64,000 nt of DNA from positions 1 to 64,000 of the forward strand of contig CANNVE010000015.1 in assembly GCA_947525975.1 (NCBI GenBank). Reading direction: 5' to 3'. Positions 48,997-58,608 of this stretch are shown here, one piece after another; positions within the stretch are counted from its first letter, which is position 1; each line of letters begins with the position of its first letter. Made by a program: the position numbers and the translations under genes. Under the pieces are notes generated by a model that saw nothing but the letters and a program-made list of their open reading frames with translations, had not been told where the DNA came from and did not search any database. The stretch is from an uncultured Muribaculaceae bacterium (GTDB lineage Bacteria; Bacteroidota; Bacteroidia; Bacteroidales; Muribaculaceae).

Positions 48997-50031
48997 CTAT
49001 TTGCTGACGCGCCTCACCAGGAAGAGCTCGGTGGGGAAGTGGTCGCTGTAGCCGTTGAGGTATGATCCGGCGGCGTAAGTGCGCAGGGGGTAGCCCTGTC
49101 GGTTGCCTTCGGTGTCGCGCAGGAAGTCTTTGTTGAGCACGTCGGCGCGGTAGAAATGCCATTTGTCTTCAGGAGCGTTGGCCAGGTTGCCCGATATGAT
49201 GATCTGGTCGAAGAGGTTCCACTGGCTCTTGTATGCGAGTGTGCCTATGCCTTCGTCGAGTTTTTTCCACCAAGGGTTGTAGAATTCGTGTGCTCCGGCC
49301 TTTTTGCGGTCTTTCTTGGCGCCGAGCACCTTGGCCACTGACTTATCCTGCGGGTCGTCGTTTAGGTCGCCCATGACTATTATCCTAATTTCCGGGTCTA
49401 CCTTCCAAAGTGAGTCGCAGATCTCAAGCGTGATCTCTGCGGCAGCCTCTCGGTTGGGCGATGATTGCTCCTGCCCGCCGAGCCTCGATGGCCAGTGGTT
49501 GACTATGACGGCTATGCGCTCGCCCAGGAGCGATCCTACCACGCACATCTGGTCGCGTGTGCGGAATGGAATGTTGTGAGTGCGGTGGTTGGTGACGTTC
49601 TCAAGCTTGAAATAGCGGGGATTGTAGAGGCAGCCCACGTCTACGCCACGGGCATCGGGCGAGTCGTGGTGCACCACCTGCAGATTCCATTTTGCGATCT
49701 GCGGATCAGCCACAAGGTCGTCGAGCACCGATTTGTTCTCGATTTCAGAGACTCCGATGATGGCCGGGCCTATCGGGGTGGTAGTGGTGGTCATTTGCGA
49801 TATGGAGTATGCGAGATTGTGGATCTTGTTCCAGTATTTTTTGCCTGTCCACTGCTTTTGCCCTCCGGGGGTGTACTCAAGGTCGCGTCCCTCGGGGTTG
49901 TTGGGGATGGTGTCGAAGAGGTTTTCGAGATTGTAGAAGGCTATGCCGGCCACTTGCAGGCTGCCGGGCTTTTGCGCTGAAGCGGCGAATGCCAGCAGCA
50001 GCGCCAAGAGCGCGATATGCAATTTCTTCAT
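48997..50031 (-). CDS. Secreted endonuclease/exonuclease/phosphatase family protein
   Basis: A 344-residue exported protein of the EEP superfamily. A signal peptide covers about residues 1-19 (LLALLLAFAASAQ). Catalytic motifs are FYNLENLFDT (metal Asn/Glu), VSEIENKSVLDDL, VNHWPSR, IIVMGDLNDDP and the final YSDHFPTELF. These enzymes hydrolyse phosphodiester or phosphomonoester bonds in DNA or small molecules; the substrate is not evident. The start at 50031 gives the signal peptide and lies about 23 bases downstream of the inferred transcription start; a longer frame to 50115 would run through the promoter. A periplasmic or extracellular nuclease for nucleic-acid scavenging is inference. Confidence 0.87.
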   Translation of the reverse strand: MKKLHIALLALLLAFAASAQKPGSLQVAGIAFYNLENLFDTIPNNPEGRDLEYTPGGQKQWTGKKYWNKIHNLAYSISQMTTTTTPIGPAIIGVSEIENKSVLDDLVADPQIAKWNLQVVHHDSPDARGVDVGCLYNPRYFKLENVTNHRTHNIPFRTRDQMCVVGSLLGERIAVIVNHWPSRLGGQEQSSPNREAAAEITLEICDSLWKVDPEIRIIVMGDLNDDPQDKSVAKVLGAKKDRKKAGAHEFYNPWWKKLDEGIGTLAYKSQWNLFDQIIISGNLANAPEDKWHFYRADVLNKDFLRDTEGNRQGYPLRTYAAGSYLNGYSDHFPTELFLVRRVSK

Positions 50032-50060
50032 GGAAAAGGGTATTACTTTTTTTAGGTCAC

Positions 50061-50092
50061 CAAAGTTATGAAATAATTTCGACATAAACAAA
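50061..50092 (-). promoter_or_regulatory. Promoter of the EEP-family nuclease gene
   Basis: On the minus strand TTTG (50089-50092), 20 bases, TAACTTTG (50061-50068): full consensus. Confidence 0.8.
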
Positions 50093-50156
50093 ATAAAACA
50101 AGGCGGCCGAGCCAAGATTACGCATAATCTTTTGGCCCGGCTGCCCTATAAGGAAG

Positions 50157-50199
50157 AAAATGCGCGCCGAAGGCTGATGACGAGCCTTCGGTGCGCGGA
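50157..50199 (-). terminator. Terminator of the rubrerythrin gene
   Basis: The stem GCGC(G)CCGAAGGCT / AGCCTTCGGTGCGC (about 50163-50196) is followed on the minus strand by ATTTTCTTCC, just after the rubrerythrin stop codon. A second hairpin rich in GGC/GCC lies at 50103-50146. Confidence 0.75.
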
Positions 50200-50203
50200 T
50201 GCT

Positions 50204-50785
50204 TTAATAGTTTTCGGCCTTGCGCTGGAACCAACCCTGGTCCATGCCGCATACGGGGCAGCGCTTGGGCGCCTGCTTGGCGTTGACGGTGTAGCCGCAT
50301 TTGAGGCACATCCAGTCGACCGGCTCCTCGCTTTCAAATTCCATGCCGTTCTGCACACGCTCCATGAGCTTGATGTATCTCTGCTCATGCATCACCTCTA
50401 CCTTGGCGATGAGGTTGTAGATGGCTGCGATCTGCGGGAAACCCTCTTCCTGCGCCACCTTGGCGAAGTTGGCGTAGAGGTCGCTCCATTCCTCGCGCTC
50501 GCCTGCCGCTGCTGCGGCAAGGTTTTCAAGGGTAGAGCCTACGCATCCGGCGGGGTATCCGGCAGTGATTTCCACCGTGCCGCCCTCAAGGAGAGAGAAG
50601 AACTTCTGGGCGTGGCTCAATTCTTGCTCGGCTGTCTCGAGAAATACGTTTGCGATCTGGTGGTATCCTTCCTCAAGAGCCTTCTGTGCGAAGAGTGTAT
50701 AGCGTGAGCGGGCCTGGCTTTCGCCGGCGAACGATGCGAGCAGGTTGTGCTCTGTGCGGGTGCCTTTTATGCTTTTCTTTTCCAT
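50204..50785 (-). CDS. Rubrerythrin
   Basis: A 193-residue non-haem di-iron protein that reduces hydrogen peroxide in anaerobes. The ferritin-like domain has the ExxxR/ExxH iron ligands in FAGESQARSRY, ETAEQELSHA and AKVEVMHEQRY. The C-terminal rubredoxin domain has two CxxC pairs (WMCLKCGY and KRCPVCG) for an Fe(SCys)4 centre. It is downstream of ferritin on the same strand with a terminator between, so it likely has its own promoter; a TATAAT-like sequence rather than TAnnTTTG is seen upstream. Confidence 0.95.
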   Translation of the reverse strand: MEKKSIKGTRTEHNLLASFAGESQARSRYTLFAQKALEEGYHQIANVFLETAEQELSHAQKFFSLLEGGTVEITAGYPAGCVGSTLENLAAAAAGEREEWSDLYANFAKVAQEEGFPQIAAIYNLIAKVEVMHEQRYIKLMERVQNGMEFESEEPVDWMCLKCGYTVNAKQAPKRCPVCGMDQGWFQRKAENY

Positions 50786-50877
50786 AAATGATATTTTTAT
50801 GTTTATACGTTGTTTCTTCAGTCAGACATTATAACACTCGCGAGGGGGAAAATGTTTGCCGGCCATGTAAAAAAAAT

Positions 50878-50906
50878 CTCCGGGATGGCTCGAGGCCATC
50901 CCGGAG
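50878..50906 (-). terminator. Terminator of the ferritin gene
   Basis: A 12-base stem CTCCGGGATGGC / GCCATCCCGGAG with loop CTCGA, followed on the minus strand by ATTTTTTTT. Confidence 0.9.
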
Positions 50907-50937
50907 GTCAGTTCTTTCTCCGCGTTGCGGGCGGATG

Positions 50938-51459
50938 TCATTTGGCGTTTGCCAGAGGAGCGGGCACGTTGTATACGCGTGCGGCGAGCTCCTGGTCGAG
51001 TGTGTAGATGCCCATGCCGTCATTGCCGATGAGCGAGAATTTGTCGATCAGCTGCTGCGCGGTCTCTTCCTCCTCCACTTGCTCTGAAATGAACCAGTTG
51101 AGCTTTTCGCGGGTGGCATAGTCATGCTCCTTCTCGGCGAGCGCGTAGATATTGTTGATCATGGCTGTCACCTTCTGCTCGTGAGCGAGAGTGTCCTTGA
51201 AGGCGCACACGGGGCATTCCCATTTTTCGGGCACTTCGGCTATGGGCTTCAGCACCACGCGGCCTCCGCGGGCGTGCACGTAGTTCATGAAAATCTGGGC
51301 GTGAGCCTGCTCTTCCTGGAATTGGATGCGGAACCAGTTGGCGATTCCTGATTTGCCGTCGGCCTCGAAGTTGCAGGCCATGGCCAGGTAGAGGTATGCC
51401 GACCAGAATTCGGCATTAATCTGCTCGTTAAGAGCGTTTTCAATGTTTTTGCTTAACAT
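50938..51459 (-). CDS. Ferritin
   Basis: A 173-residue bacterial non-haem ferritin that oxidises and stores iron. Ferroxidase ligands are visible: E in NEQINAEFW, the EEQAHAQIF pair in helix B, and EKEHDYA plus EQVEEEE further on. The start at 51459 (MLSKNIENALNEQ) matches the family; ten extra upstream residues in the longer frame are not conserved. Unusually, the loop after helix B reads EKWECPVCAFKD, with a CxxC pair where relatives I recall have no cysteines. It lies 51 bases after the asparaginase gene and upstream of rubrerythrin. Confidence 0.93.
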   Translation of the reverse strand: MLSKNIENALNEQINAEFWSAYLYLAMACNFEADGKSGIANWFRIQFQEEQAHAQIFMNYVHARGGRVVLKPIAEVPEKWECPVCAFKDTLAHEQKVTAMINNIYALAEKEHDYATREKLNWFISEQVEEEETAQQLIDKFSLIGNDGMGIYTLDQELAARVYNVPAPLANAK

Positions 51460-51510
51460 ATCGGTTAATAATGAGGGGTTGAAAATCAAGAGGGGGCCTG
51501 CGGCGGCGCG

Positions 51511-52542
51511 CTACGCTGTCATTTCGCCGCAAAGGGCTGTGTTGAGGTATGATCTCACGGCGTTGGGCGGAAGCCCTATGCCGAGCAGGAACATCAGTTT
51601 GGTGATGGCGGCCTCAAAGGTGATGTCGCGGCCCGATATCACGCCTGCCGCCGACAATGCGTCGCAGCCCTTGTATATGGCTCTGACCGAGCCGCTTGTG
51701 CATTGGGTGACATTGACTATGTATATGCCTTTGTCGATAGCTTCCTTTATCGCGTCGACAAACCACGGCTCCGTGGGCGTGTTGCCCGCTCCGAATGTGC
51801 GGAGCACCACTCCCTTGATGCCCGGTGTGGCAAGCTGATGGCGCAGGCTCTCGGGCGTCAGGCCCGGGAAAAGCTCAATCGAGATCACCGAGGTGTCGAG
51901 GTTGTATCGGGGATTGAGCGGGGGCTGCACCGCGCTGCGCGCCAGGGCATCTTTGTCGTAGTATATGTCGAGGCCGATGCGGGCCAGCGGGGGGTAGTTG
52001 TTGCTGCAGAAAGCGTTGAAGTTGTCGGCTGACCGCTTCGAGGCGCGGTTGCCGCGCCAGAGGAAGTTCTCGAAGAGTATGGCCACTTCCTGCACCATTG
52101 GGCGCCCGTCGTGGTCGCGGGCGGCAGCTATCTGCAGGGCGGTGATCATGTTTTCTTCCCCGTCGGTGCGCACCTCTCCGATGGGCAGCTGTGAGCCTGT
52201 GATGATCACAGGCTTGCGCAGATTCTCAAGCATAAACGACAGGGCCGAGGCCGTGTAGGCCATGGTGTCGGTGCCGTGGAGCACCACGAAGCCGTCATAT
52301 TTGTCATAGTTGTCGGCTATGCCTTTGGCTATCACTTTCCAGTCATCGGGAGTCATGTCTGAAGAGTCGATCGGCGAGTCGAACTGCATGTTGTCGATCT
52401 CGTAATCGAGCATCTTCACTTTAGGCACATTCTCCATCAGGTGGTTGAAGTCGAATGGCCTGAGCACCTTGGTCTCCGGGTCTTCGATCATGCCGATGGT
52501 GCCACCGGTGTATATTATGAGTATTCTTGGCCTGCGGTTCAT
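51511..52542 (-). CDS. ansA: Type I L-asparaginase
   Basis: A 343-residue asparaginase hydrolysing L-asparagine to aspartate and ammonia. The first catalytic threonine is in YTGGTIGM (residues about 11-18) and the second in LHGTDTMAYTASALSFML near 90-107, with PVIITGSQLP following. No signal peptide is seen, fitting the cytoplasmic type I enzyme. The gene is 21 bases after metG and likely in the same transcript. Confidence 0.93.
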   Translation of the reverse strand: MNRRPRILIIYTGGTIGMIEDPETKVLRPFDFNHLMENVPKVKMLDYEIDNMQFDSPIDSSDMTPDDWKVIAKGIADNYDKYDGFVVLHGTDTMAYTASALSFMLENLRKPVIITGSQLPIGEVRTDGEENMITALQIAAARDHDGRPMVQEVAILFENFLWRGNRASKRSADNFNAFCSNNYPPLARIGLDIYYDKDALARSAVQPPLNPRYNLDTSVISIELFPGLTPESLRHQLATPGIKGVVLRTFGAGNTPTEPWFVDAIKEAIDKGIYIVNVTQCTSGSVRAIYKGCDALSAAGVISGRDITFEAAITKLMFLLGIGLPPNAVRSYLNTALCGEMTA

Positions 52543-52563
52543 GTTGGGCGGGGAGATTGAGGA

Positions 52564-54609
52564 TTAGCCTATTTTGGCGCCGGGATTGACGGCTGATGAC
52601 GGCTCTATGAGCACGAGCGAGCCGTCGCCGTTGACAGCGCTCAGGATCATGCCCTGCGACACGATGCCTTTGAGCTTGCGCGGGGGCAGGTTGGCGATGA
52701 AGCATACCTGCTTGCCCACCAGGGTCTCGGGCTGGTAATATTTGGCTATGCCTGACACGATGGTACGCTTTTCGAGGCCGTCGTCGATCAGGAATTGCAG
52801 CAGCTTGTCGGCCTTTGGCACCTTCTTGCATTCGAGCACCGTGCCCACGCGCAGGTCGCTCTTGCAGAATGTGTCGAAGTCCACATCCTCGGCCTGGGGC
52901 TCGGCCTTGAAGCTGTCGATTTCATTTTGCTTCTCTATTTCGGCGAGCCTCTGCAGCTGGGCTGCGATGGCGTCGTCCTCGATCTTCTCGAAGAGCAATT
53001 CGGCATTGCCGAGCTGCGTGCCGGCCTTGACGATGTCATCGGCGCCGATCATGCTCCAGCTGATGTCAGCAAGGCCGAGCATGCCGCGCAGTTTCATCGA
53101 CATGAAGGGCAGGATAGGCTCGAAAGCGATGGCCAGGTCGCCGCATATCTGTAGGGCGACGTTGAGTATGGTGGCTGTGCGGGCGATGTCAGTCTTTGCC
53201 ACCTTCCAAGGCTCGGTCTCCTGCAGATAGCGGTTGCCGATACGGGCAATTTCCATGGCCTTGTTGGCGGCCTCGCGGAAATGGAATGTCTTGAGACAGT
53301 CGGTCAGTTCTGTCTTCACTGCGTTGATCTCGGCGAGCGCCTTGCGGTCAGTCTCGGTGAGGTCGCCTGCGGCCGGCACCACGCCGTCGAAGTATTTGTG
53401 GGTGAGCACTATGGCGCGGTTCACGAAGTTGCCGAGGGTGGCCACGAGCTCGCTGTTGTTGCGGGTCTGGAATTCAGCCCATGAGAAGTCGTTGTCCTTT
53501 GCCTCCGGGGCGTTGGCCGTGAGCACGTAGCGCAGCACGTCCTGCTTGCCGGGGAAGTCGGTCAGGTATTCGTGGAGCCACACGGCCCAGTTGCGCGATG
53601 TGGATATCTTCTTTCCCTCGAGATTCAGGAATTCGTTGGCCGGCACATTGTCGGGCAGCTGGTATCCGTCGCCGTATGCCATGAGCATGGCGGGGAATAC
53701 GATGCAGTGGAATACGATATTGTCCTTGCCGATGAAGTTGATGATGCGTGTCTCGGGGTCCTTCCACCAGGTCTCCCATGAATCGGGAAGCGCCTCCTTG
53801 GTGTTGGAGATGTATCCGATGGGGGCGTCAAACCACACGTAGAGCACCTTGCCCTCAGCGCCTTCCACCGGCACGGGCACGCCCCAGTTGAGGTCGCGGC
53901 TCACGGCGCGGGGCTGCAGGCCCATGTCGAGCCATGATTTGCACTGGCCATATACGTTGGTCTTCCACTCAGTGTGGTCGTCGAGTATCCAGCGGCGCAG
54001 GGCAGCCTCGTAGTCGTTGAGCGGTAGGTACCAGTGGGTGGTCTCCTTCATGGTCACGGGGGCGTTGGTGAGGGCCGAGCGCGGATTGATCAGGTCGGTG
54101 GCGTTGAGGCTTGATCCGCATTTCTCGCATTGGTCGCCGTATGCGCCGTCGTTGCCGCATCGCGGGCACGTGCCCACCACGTAGCGGTCGGCCAGGAATT
54201 CGCCGGCCACGGCGTCGAAGGGCTGCTGCGATGTCTGCTTCACGAATTTGCCGTTGTCATAGAGGTGGCGGAAAAATTCGGATGCGGTCTCCTTATGTAT
54301 CTCGCTGGTGGTGCGTGAATAGACATCAAACGATATGCCCAGCTCCTCCATCGAATCCTTGATGATCTTGTGATAGCGGTCAACGATGTCCTGGGGCGTG
54401 ACTCCTTCCTTGCGGGCCTTGAGGGTGATAGGCACACCGTGCTCGTCGCTGCCGCCTACCATGAATACCTCGCGGCCTTGGAGCCTGAGGTAGCGTGCGT
54501 AGATATCTGCGGGGACGTAGACGCCGGCCAGATGGCCTATGTGCACCGGTCCGTTGGCGTAGGGGAGCGCTGTGGTGATGAGCGTGCGTTTGAATGTCTT
54601 ATTTTCCAT
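52564..54609 (-). CDS. metG: Methionyl-tRNA synthetase
   Basis: A 681-residue class I synthetase. The HIGH motif is in [14 protein letters not shown] (residues about 16-29). A four-cysteine zinc site is [18 protein letters not shown]. The KMSKS signature appears as [10 protein letters not shown], a variant I also know from other Bacteroidota MetRS. Residues about 575-681 form the C-terminal tRNA-binding (OB-fold) domain, recognisable by [21 protein letters not shown] -7 element TAAATTTG (54669-54676, minus strand) lies about 60 bases upstream. Confidence 0.97.
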   Translation of the reverse strand: MENKTFKRTLITTALPYANGPVHIGHLAGVYVPADIYARYLRLQGREVFMVGGSDEHGVPITLKARKEGVTPQDIVDRYHKIIKDSMEELGISFDVYSRTTSEIHKETASEFFRHLYDNGKFVKQTSQQPFDAVAGEFLADRYVVGTCPRCGNDGAYGDQCEKCGSSLNATDLINPRSALTNAPVTMKETTHWYLPLNDYEAALRRWILDDHTEWKTNVYGQCKSWLDMGLQPRAVSRDLNWGVPVPVEGAEGKVLYVWFDAPIGYISNTKEALPDSWETWWKDPETRIINFIGKDNIVFHCIVFPAMLMAYGDGYQLPDNVPANEFLNLEGKKISTSRNWAVWLHEYLTDFPGKQDVLRYVLTANAPEAKDNDFSWAEFQTRNNSELVATLGNFVNRAIVLTHKYFDGVVPAAGDLTETDRKALAEINAVKTELTDCLKTFHFREAANKAMEIARIGNRYLQETEPWKVAKTDIARTATILNVALQICGDLAIAFEPILPFMSMKLRGMLGLADISWSMIGADDIVKAGTQLGNAELLFEKIEDDAIAAQLQRLAEIEKQNEIDSFKAEPQAEDVDFDTFCKSDLRVGTVLECKKVPKADKLLQFLIDDGLEKRTIVSGIAKYYQPETLVGKQVCFIANLPPRKLKGIVSQGMILSAVNGDGSLVLIEPSSAVNPGAKIG

Positions 54610-54785
54610 TGATATGTCGGTGTATGTATTCTATTTGTGATTATCGCGCCTGTGGCGCATTCAATCCGCAAATTTACTCACAATTTTTGAAAATAATCTC
54701 AAAAGGCTGAAAAATATTTGCGGTATCAAGTCGATGGCAGACAATAAAAATGGTGAGTTGGGAGAAAAAAGCGGAAAGAAACGCA

Positions 54786-54830
54786 GAGCCACGGACCGCG
54801 CGCAGCTTGGGGCTGTGCGGTCCGTGGCTC
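54786..54830 (-). terminator. Terminator of the btuB/beta-propeller operon
   Basis: A 14-base perfect stem GAGCCACGGACCGC / GCGGTCCGTGGCTC flanks an extended loop. On the minus strand it is followed by a T-rich stretch, and it lies 26 bases after the DUF5074 gene. Confidence 0.8.
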
Positions 54831-54856
54831 GGGAAGTCAGTGAAATCGGCTGATTG

Positions 54857-56161
54857 TCAGAGGCGCACTTTCTCGCTCCGTCCGTTCGACACGCGTATGT
54901 AGATGCCTCGGTCGCCGGCTTTAGGCGCTTTGATGCGTATGCCCTGCAGGTTGTAGTATGCGTCTTCGGTGTCGCTCTTGTCTGATCCTACATCCTCTAT
55001 GCCTGAAGGGAAGTGTCCGTCAGGCGGGAGGGCCAGGAAATGCGCGGGATTGATGTATACGCTTGATCGGCCCAGAAGCTCTCCTTCCGGCGACCATTGC
55101 AGCATTGCCCCTGCCTCGGCAAACGATGCTGCGTCGGTGGCGTAAATGTAGCCGGTATAAGGGTTGATGTATATGCCGTAGGGCTGTGTGAGGCCCATGA
55201 GGTCAGAGAGCACAGTGCCGGGAAATTCTTCGACTATGCCGTCGGCCCCGTATGACTCGATCACTCTTGCCGGGTCGATGATGATGTAATTGAATGTGTA
55301 TTCGCCTGTGTAGTAGGAGTATCTCGATCCGATGGCATAGAATCTGCCGTCGAGGGTGGTGCAGTTGTAGGTAGCCGCATAATCAAGCGTGATGAAGCAA
55401 TCTTCGTCATTTGAGCCGTTGAGCGCGGCATTGCAGTCAAATATGATTGTGGCCGCAGGCACATCGTAATAGTCGCCCGGAGAGTTGATGCACAGATATT
55501 GCCCGCTCTTCGACATCTTGCCGTAGAGATTTATCTGGCCGGTGTCAACGTTGCGGATGACATCCATCGTGGCGGCATCTATGACGCTTACGGTAGTCTC
55601 ATATTCATGGTCTTCCTGAAATGCGTATCCGCCTGTGTTGGCCACAAACAGGTAACCATTGTGGTAGGCTATGCCCTCGGGCTCGTATCCGACTTCAACC
55701 ACGTCGACCACCTTGAAGGTGTTTATGTCGATTTTGGCCACGAATCCTTTTTCGAAGTATTCCATGCCGTTGACAGTCATGCACTCATGGCCATACGATG
55801 AGATATAGACATATCGTCCGTCGGTGGCGAGCTTTCGGTTGTTGGGTACGTCTTCGGTTGCGGCCACCGCTTTTCCGTCGGGGGTGATGAACTGCACGAT
55901 GTTGCTCCAGTTGATGGCGATGGCAATCAGATTGTCATTGATCTGGATGATGTCGTTGGGGGTGTCGCCAAGTTTGTAACCGTTGGCTTCCCTGAACCAT
56001 TCATTGCTCACCACGCTTCCGTCCTCGAAGTATGTGATGCGGCCATTGTCGGCCTGCCAGTTGCCTTCGTTGAGAAGGATGATTTTTTCTTGGGCGCCTG
56101 CTCTCATGGCGATCATGGCCATAAGCATCAGGCAGATGGGCTTTAGGTAGAATTTGAACAT
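54857..56161 (-). CDS. DUF5074 beta-propeller protein, BtuG-like cobalamin-binding candidate
   Basis: A 434-residue secreted protein. A signal peptide (residues 1-23, ending AGAQ) precedes a YncE/DUF5074-type seven-bladed propeller: LLNEGNW, GDTPNDIIQINDNLIAIAIN, ATDGRYVYISSYG, VGYEPEGIAYHNGYLFVANT and GLTQPYGIYINPYTGYIYATDA. In gut Bacteroides, BtuG surface propellers of this kind bind cobalamin and sit on BtuB. Here it directly follows a BtuB-like receptor under a cobalamin riboswitch, so the same role is likely. Unlike known BtuG lipoproteins it has no lipobox; instead it ends with a YYNLQGIRI...RGIYIRVSNGRSEKVRL tail. The start 56161 lies 10 bases after the receptor stop codon. Confidence 0.8.
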   Translation of the reverse strand: MFKFYLKPICLMLMAMIAMRAGAQEKIILLNEGNWQADNGRITYFEDGSVVSNEWFREANGYKLGDTPNDIIQINDNLIAIAINWSNIVQFITPDGKAVAATEDVPNNRKLATDGRYVYISSYGHECMTVNGMEYFEKGFVAKIDINTFKVVDVVEVGYEPEGIAYHNGYLFVANTGGYAFQEDHEYETTVSVIDAATMDVIRNVDTGQINLYGKMSKSGQYLCINSPGDYYDVPAATIIFDCNAALNGSNDEDCFITLDYAATYNCTTLDGRFYAIGSRYSYYTGEYTFNYIIIDPARVIESYGADGIVEEFPGTVLSDLMGLTQPYGIYINPYTGYIYATDAASFAEAGAMLQWSPEGELLGRSSVYINPAHFLALPPDGHFPSGIEDVGSDKSDTEDAYYNLQGIRIKAPKAGDRGIYIRVSNGRSEKVRL

Positions 56162-56171
56162 ATATATTTGT

Positions 56172-58178
56172 TTAAAGTGATATAGACAACGAAAATGTGA
56201 AGCTGCGACCCGGCATCGGATATCGCGGCACATGCTCATACTGCTCGTCGAGAAGGTCGTTGATCTCTACCGACGCGGTGGCTTTCCACCACGTGGCCGT
56301 CAATTTCAGGTCGATGTTGTCGTAGGGCTTCAGCACATCGTCTGGGTCGGCGTATGACCACATCCTCTCGCCTACATGGAGGTTTGAGACAGTGAGCGAC
56401 ACCATTCGCCATGCGGCAATCCCGGTCAGGCCGTATGAGAGGGTGGGAGAGTAGCAGATGGGCCGGTTGTATGAATCGCTTTCCGGATTGGTGCGGTTGA
56501 GGTCGCGCTGCCATGTGATTGAAGTCAGCAGCGAGAAGCGCCATGCGCCCGGCGAGTATCGGCCCGACACGGTGGCGTTGAGGCCGCGGCAGTAGGTCTT
56601 GCCGTAGTTCATCATCGACCATGAATAGGTGCCTTTCAGGGGCAGGCACACGATGCGGTTGTCGATGCTGTTGATGTAGAAATCAGCCTGCGCCGAAGCC
56701 GACCAGAGCGAGGTGCCCCGGTGGTACTCGGCCCCGAGATTGAATTGCCTCGTATATTCAGGCTTGAGATTGCGGTTGCCTACCTGTGTGTAGTAAAGGT
56801 CGTTGAGCGTGGGCGCCCTGAATATTTTCTTGTACCATACCCTCATCGTCAGGTCGCCTATGGAGTATCCGAGCGTCACCGATGGAGTGAAGCGGCTCAA
56901 AGGGTCGGCTGCTCCTACATGGGTGCGCGTGTGGTCGCGGTAATGCTGGTAGAGCATAGAGGCTGCCAGGCGCACTCCGGCGTATTCGGCCTGCAGTGCC
57001 ACCACAGCCTTCTGGTCGAGGCGCCTCACGAGATGGAAGTTGCGCAGGTCGGCGGTGAGCCATGACATGCGGGCGTCATATCCGGCATTGATTGAAATCC
57101 ATGACGCCGGGGTGAAGGCGTAGGAGGCCGCCGCATAGGCGTCTTTCTGGTGGTAGTGGTTGTTGACGCGCGCCGTATTCTGGTTTTCGGGATAGTCGGT
57201 GCAGTATCTCAGGTATTCCTGGGTGTATTTGGCATTGAACAATACCTGATGACCGCCGGCAAAACGGTGAGACCATGATGCCTGGGCAAACCAGTCGATG
57301 TCCCATTCGCGCCCTACGTTGATGTATTTGTCTGAAAGGCGCCTCACTATGCCGCCCGGCACTCCGCGCTCTGACGCGTAGCAATATATATGTGTGGAGA
57401 ATCCATTCTTGAACAAGGCTCCCTCCACTCTGTAGTATTCGATGTCTGAATTGCGCCGTATGCCTACAGTGTCTTCGTATTGAGACTTGTATCTGAATTT
57501 GTAGTCACCTTTCGACTTAAGATATTCCCCGTCGATGAATCCGGCCCATCCGAGGCTTATCATCTGGGCAGTGACTCGCCCTTTATAGGTGTGGAACGAC
57601 CCGATGGCGCCCATCACCGACACAGAGTCGCTCGTGGGGCAGCGTGTGCGGAGATATACGGTGGCTCCTGACGCAAACTCAGAGGCCGATTGGCAGCGGT
57701 CGAGCTTGTTGGCATTGTAGAGCGAGACTGACTCGAGCGTCGATAGAGAGTATTTGCCAAGGTCGACAGTGCCGTTCTGGGCATTGGTGATTCTGATGCC
57801 GTCGATGTATACGCCCACATGCTGCGCCCCCAGCGACCTTACGTTCACGGTCTTAAGGCCGCCGAGGCCGCCGTAGTCCTTAATCTGCACCCCGGCGAAG
57901 TATTTGAGAGCGTCGGCTATGGATGTCGATGATAGGGCCCTGAGCTCCGCGCCCGACAGGTCTTGCGCGGTGGCCAAAGGGCGTCTCTTGGCGCTGACCA
58001 CTACGGTTTTCAGCACATTGGCTGTGTCGGGGATGGAATCGGTGTTTGCCGCCGCCGTCATCGGGCTGGCAGCCACGCACAGGGCTATTGCCGCCGCGCA
58101 TATCGGCGTGGACTTTCTGCGCCGGCTATGGCCGATGCCGTCGTTGCAGATGCTGTGATGTCTGGATATCAGTTTCAT
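56172..58178 (-). CDS. btuB: BtuB-like TonB-dependent receptor for cobalamin
   Basis: A 668-residue outer membrane receptor. After a signal peptide (ends about residue 44, TAAA) comes the plug domain: VLKTVVVSAKR (TonB-box region), SSTSIADALKYFAGVQIKDYGGLGGLKTVNVRSLGAQHVGVYIDGIRI. A 22-strand barrel follows, with many aromatic alternating strands, ending in the typical C-terminal phenylalanine-rich strand (RSFTFSLSISL). The long leader carries a cobalamin riboswitch, which identifies corrinoid as the likely substrate. The next gene encodes a BtuG-like propeller. No btuFCD genes are in the window. Confidence 0.88.
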   Translation of the reverse strand: MKLISRHHSICNDGIGHSRRRKSTPICAAAIALCVAASPMTAAANTDSIPDTANVLKTVVVSAKRRPLATAQDLSGAELRALSSTSIADALKYFAGVQIKDYGGLGGLKTVNVRSLGAQHVGVYIDGIRITNAQNGTVDLGKYSLSTLESVSLYNANKLDRCQSASEFASGATVYLRTRCPTSDSVSVMGAIGSFHTYKGRVTAQMISLGWAGFIDGEYLKSKGDYKFRYKSQYEDTVGIRRNSDIEYYRVEGALFKNGFSTHIYCYASERGVPGGIVRRLSDKYINVGREWDIDWFAQASWSHRFAGGHQVLFNAKYTQEYLRYCTDYPENQNTARVNNHYHQKDAYAAASYAFTPASWISINAGYDARMSWLTADLRNFHLVRRLDQKAVVALQAEYAGVRLAASMLYQHYRDHTRTHVGAADPLSRFTPSVTLGYSIGDLTMRVWYKKIFRAPTLNDLYYTQVGNRNLKPEYTRQFNLGAEYHRGTSLWSASAQADFYINSIDNRIVCLPLKGTYSWSMMNYGKTYCRGLNATVSGRYSPGAWRFSLLTSITWQRDLNRTNPESDSYNRPICYSPTLSYGLTGIAAWRMVSLTVSNLHVGERMWSYADPDDVLKPYDNIDLKLTATWWKATASVEINDLLDEQYEHVPRYPMPGRSFTFSLSISL

Positions 58179-58339
58179 AAAGACCTCCCTAAGTTAATGG
58201 TGCGATATGGGCGACAATGTCGCCCTAAAGGCGAGATCGCATACGGGAGGCCGCTCCGGCATGATGGAGCGTGAGCCGCTGCCAGCATAGGCAGGGAGAG
58301 AATCAGCCCATTTTCCCGTAGGCATTCTCTTGTGTTGTT

Positions 58340-58540
58340 GAAAGGCAGGTCTTCTGACTTATTCCCAAAAAAGCGATGCGCCTTCTCGGAGCGGGTGGCA
58401 TTCATCTCGCTCCAATGGCTTTTGCTTCGCCCTTGACAGGCCCGGAAGGCATGTCTGGAAATTACAGCAGCGGGTACTGTCCCGGATTTTCACCGGGTTC
58501 CCTATTAAATCTGTTGGCTTGCCGCAGCCGACAGATACCA
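58340..58540 (-). ncRNA. Cobalamin (adenosylcobalamin) riboswitch
   Basis: On the minus strand the leader carries the B12-element landmarks in order: GGGAACCCGGTGAAAATCCGG, a CCCGCTGCTGTAA core, AAGCCATTGG-type B12 box region, ATGCCACCCGCTCC, and the 3' GGAATAAGTCAGAAGACCTGCC. It sits between the promoter at 58552-58582 and the btuB start at 58178. The remaining 160 bases hold an AGAGAAT/ATTCTCT hairpin that could be part of the expression platform. Repression of btuB by cobalamin is expected from the class. Confidence 0.95.
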
Positions 58541-58551
58541 TTCTTTGACGG

Positions 58552-58582
58552 CAAATTTAATATAAAATTTTGATATATCAAA
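58552..58582 (-). promoter_or_regulatory. Promoter of the riboswitch-btuB transcript
   Basis: On the minus strand TTTG (58579-58582), 19 bases, TAAATTTG (58552-58559). Transcription would start near 58545, immediately before the riboswitch. Confidence 0.8.
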
Positions 58583-58608
58583 ATAAATTTCGAGCCGCGC
58601 CCGCGCCG

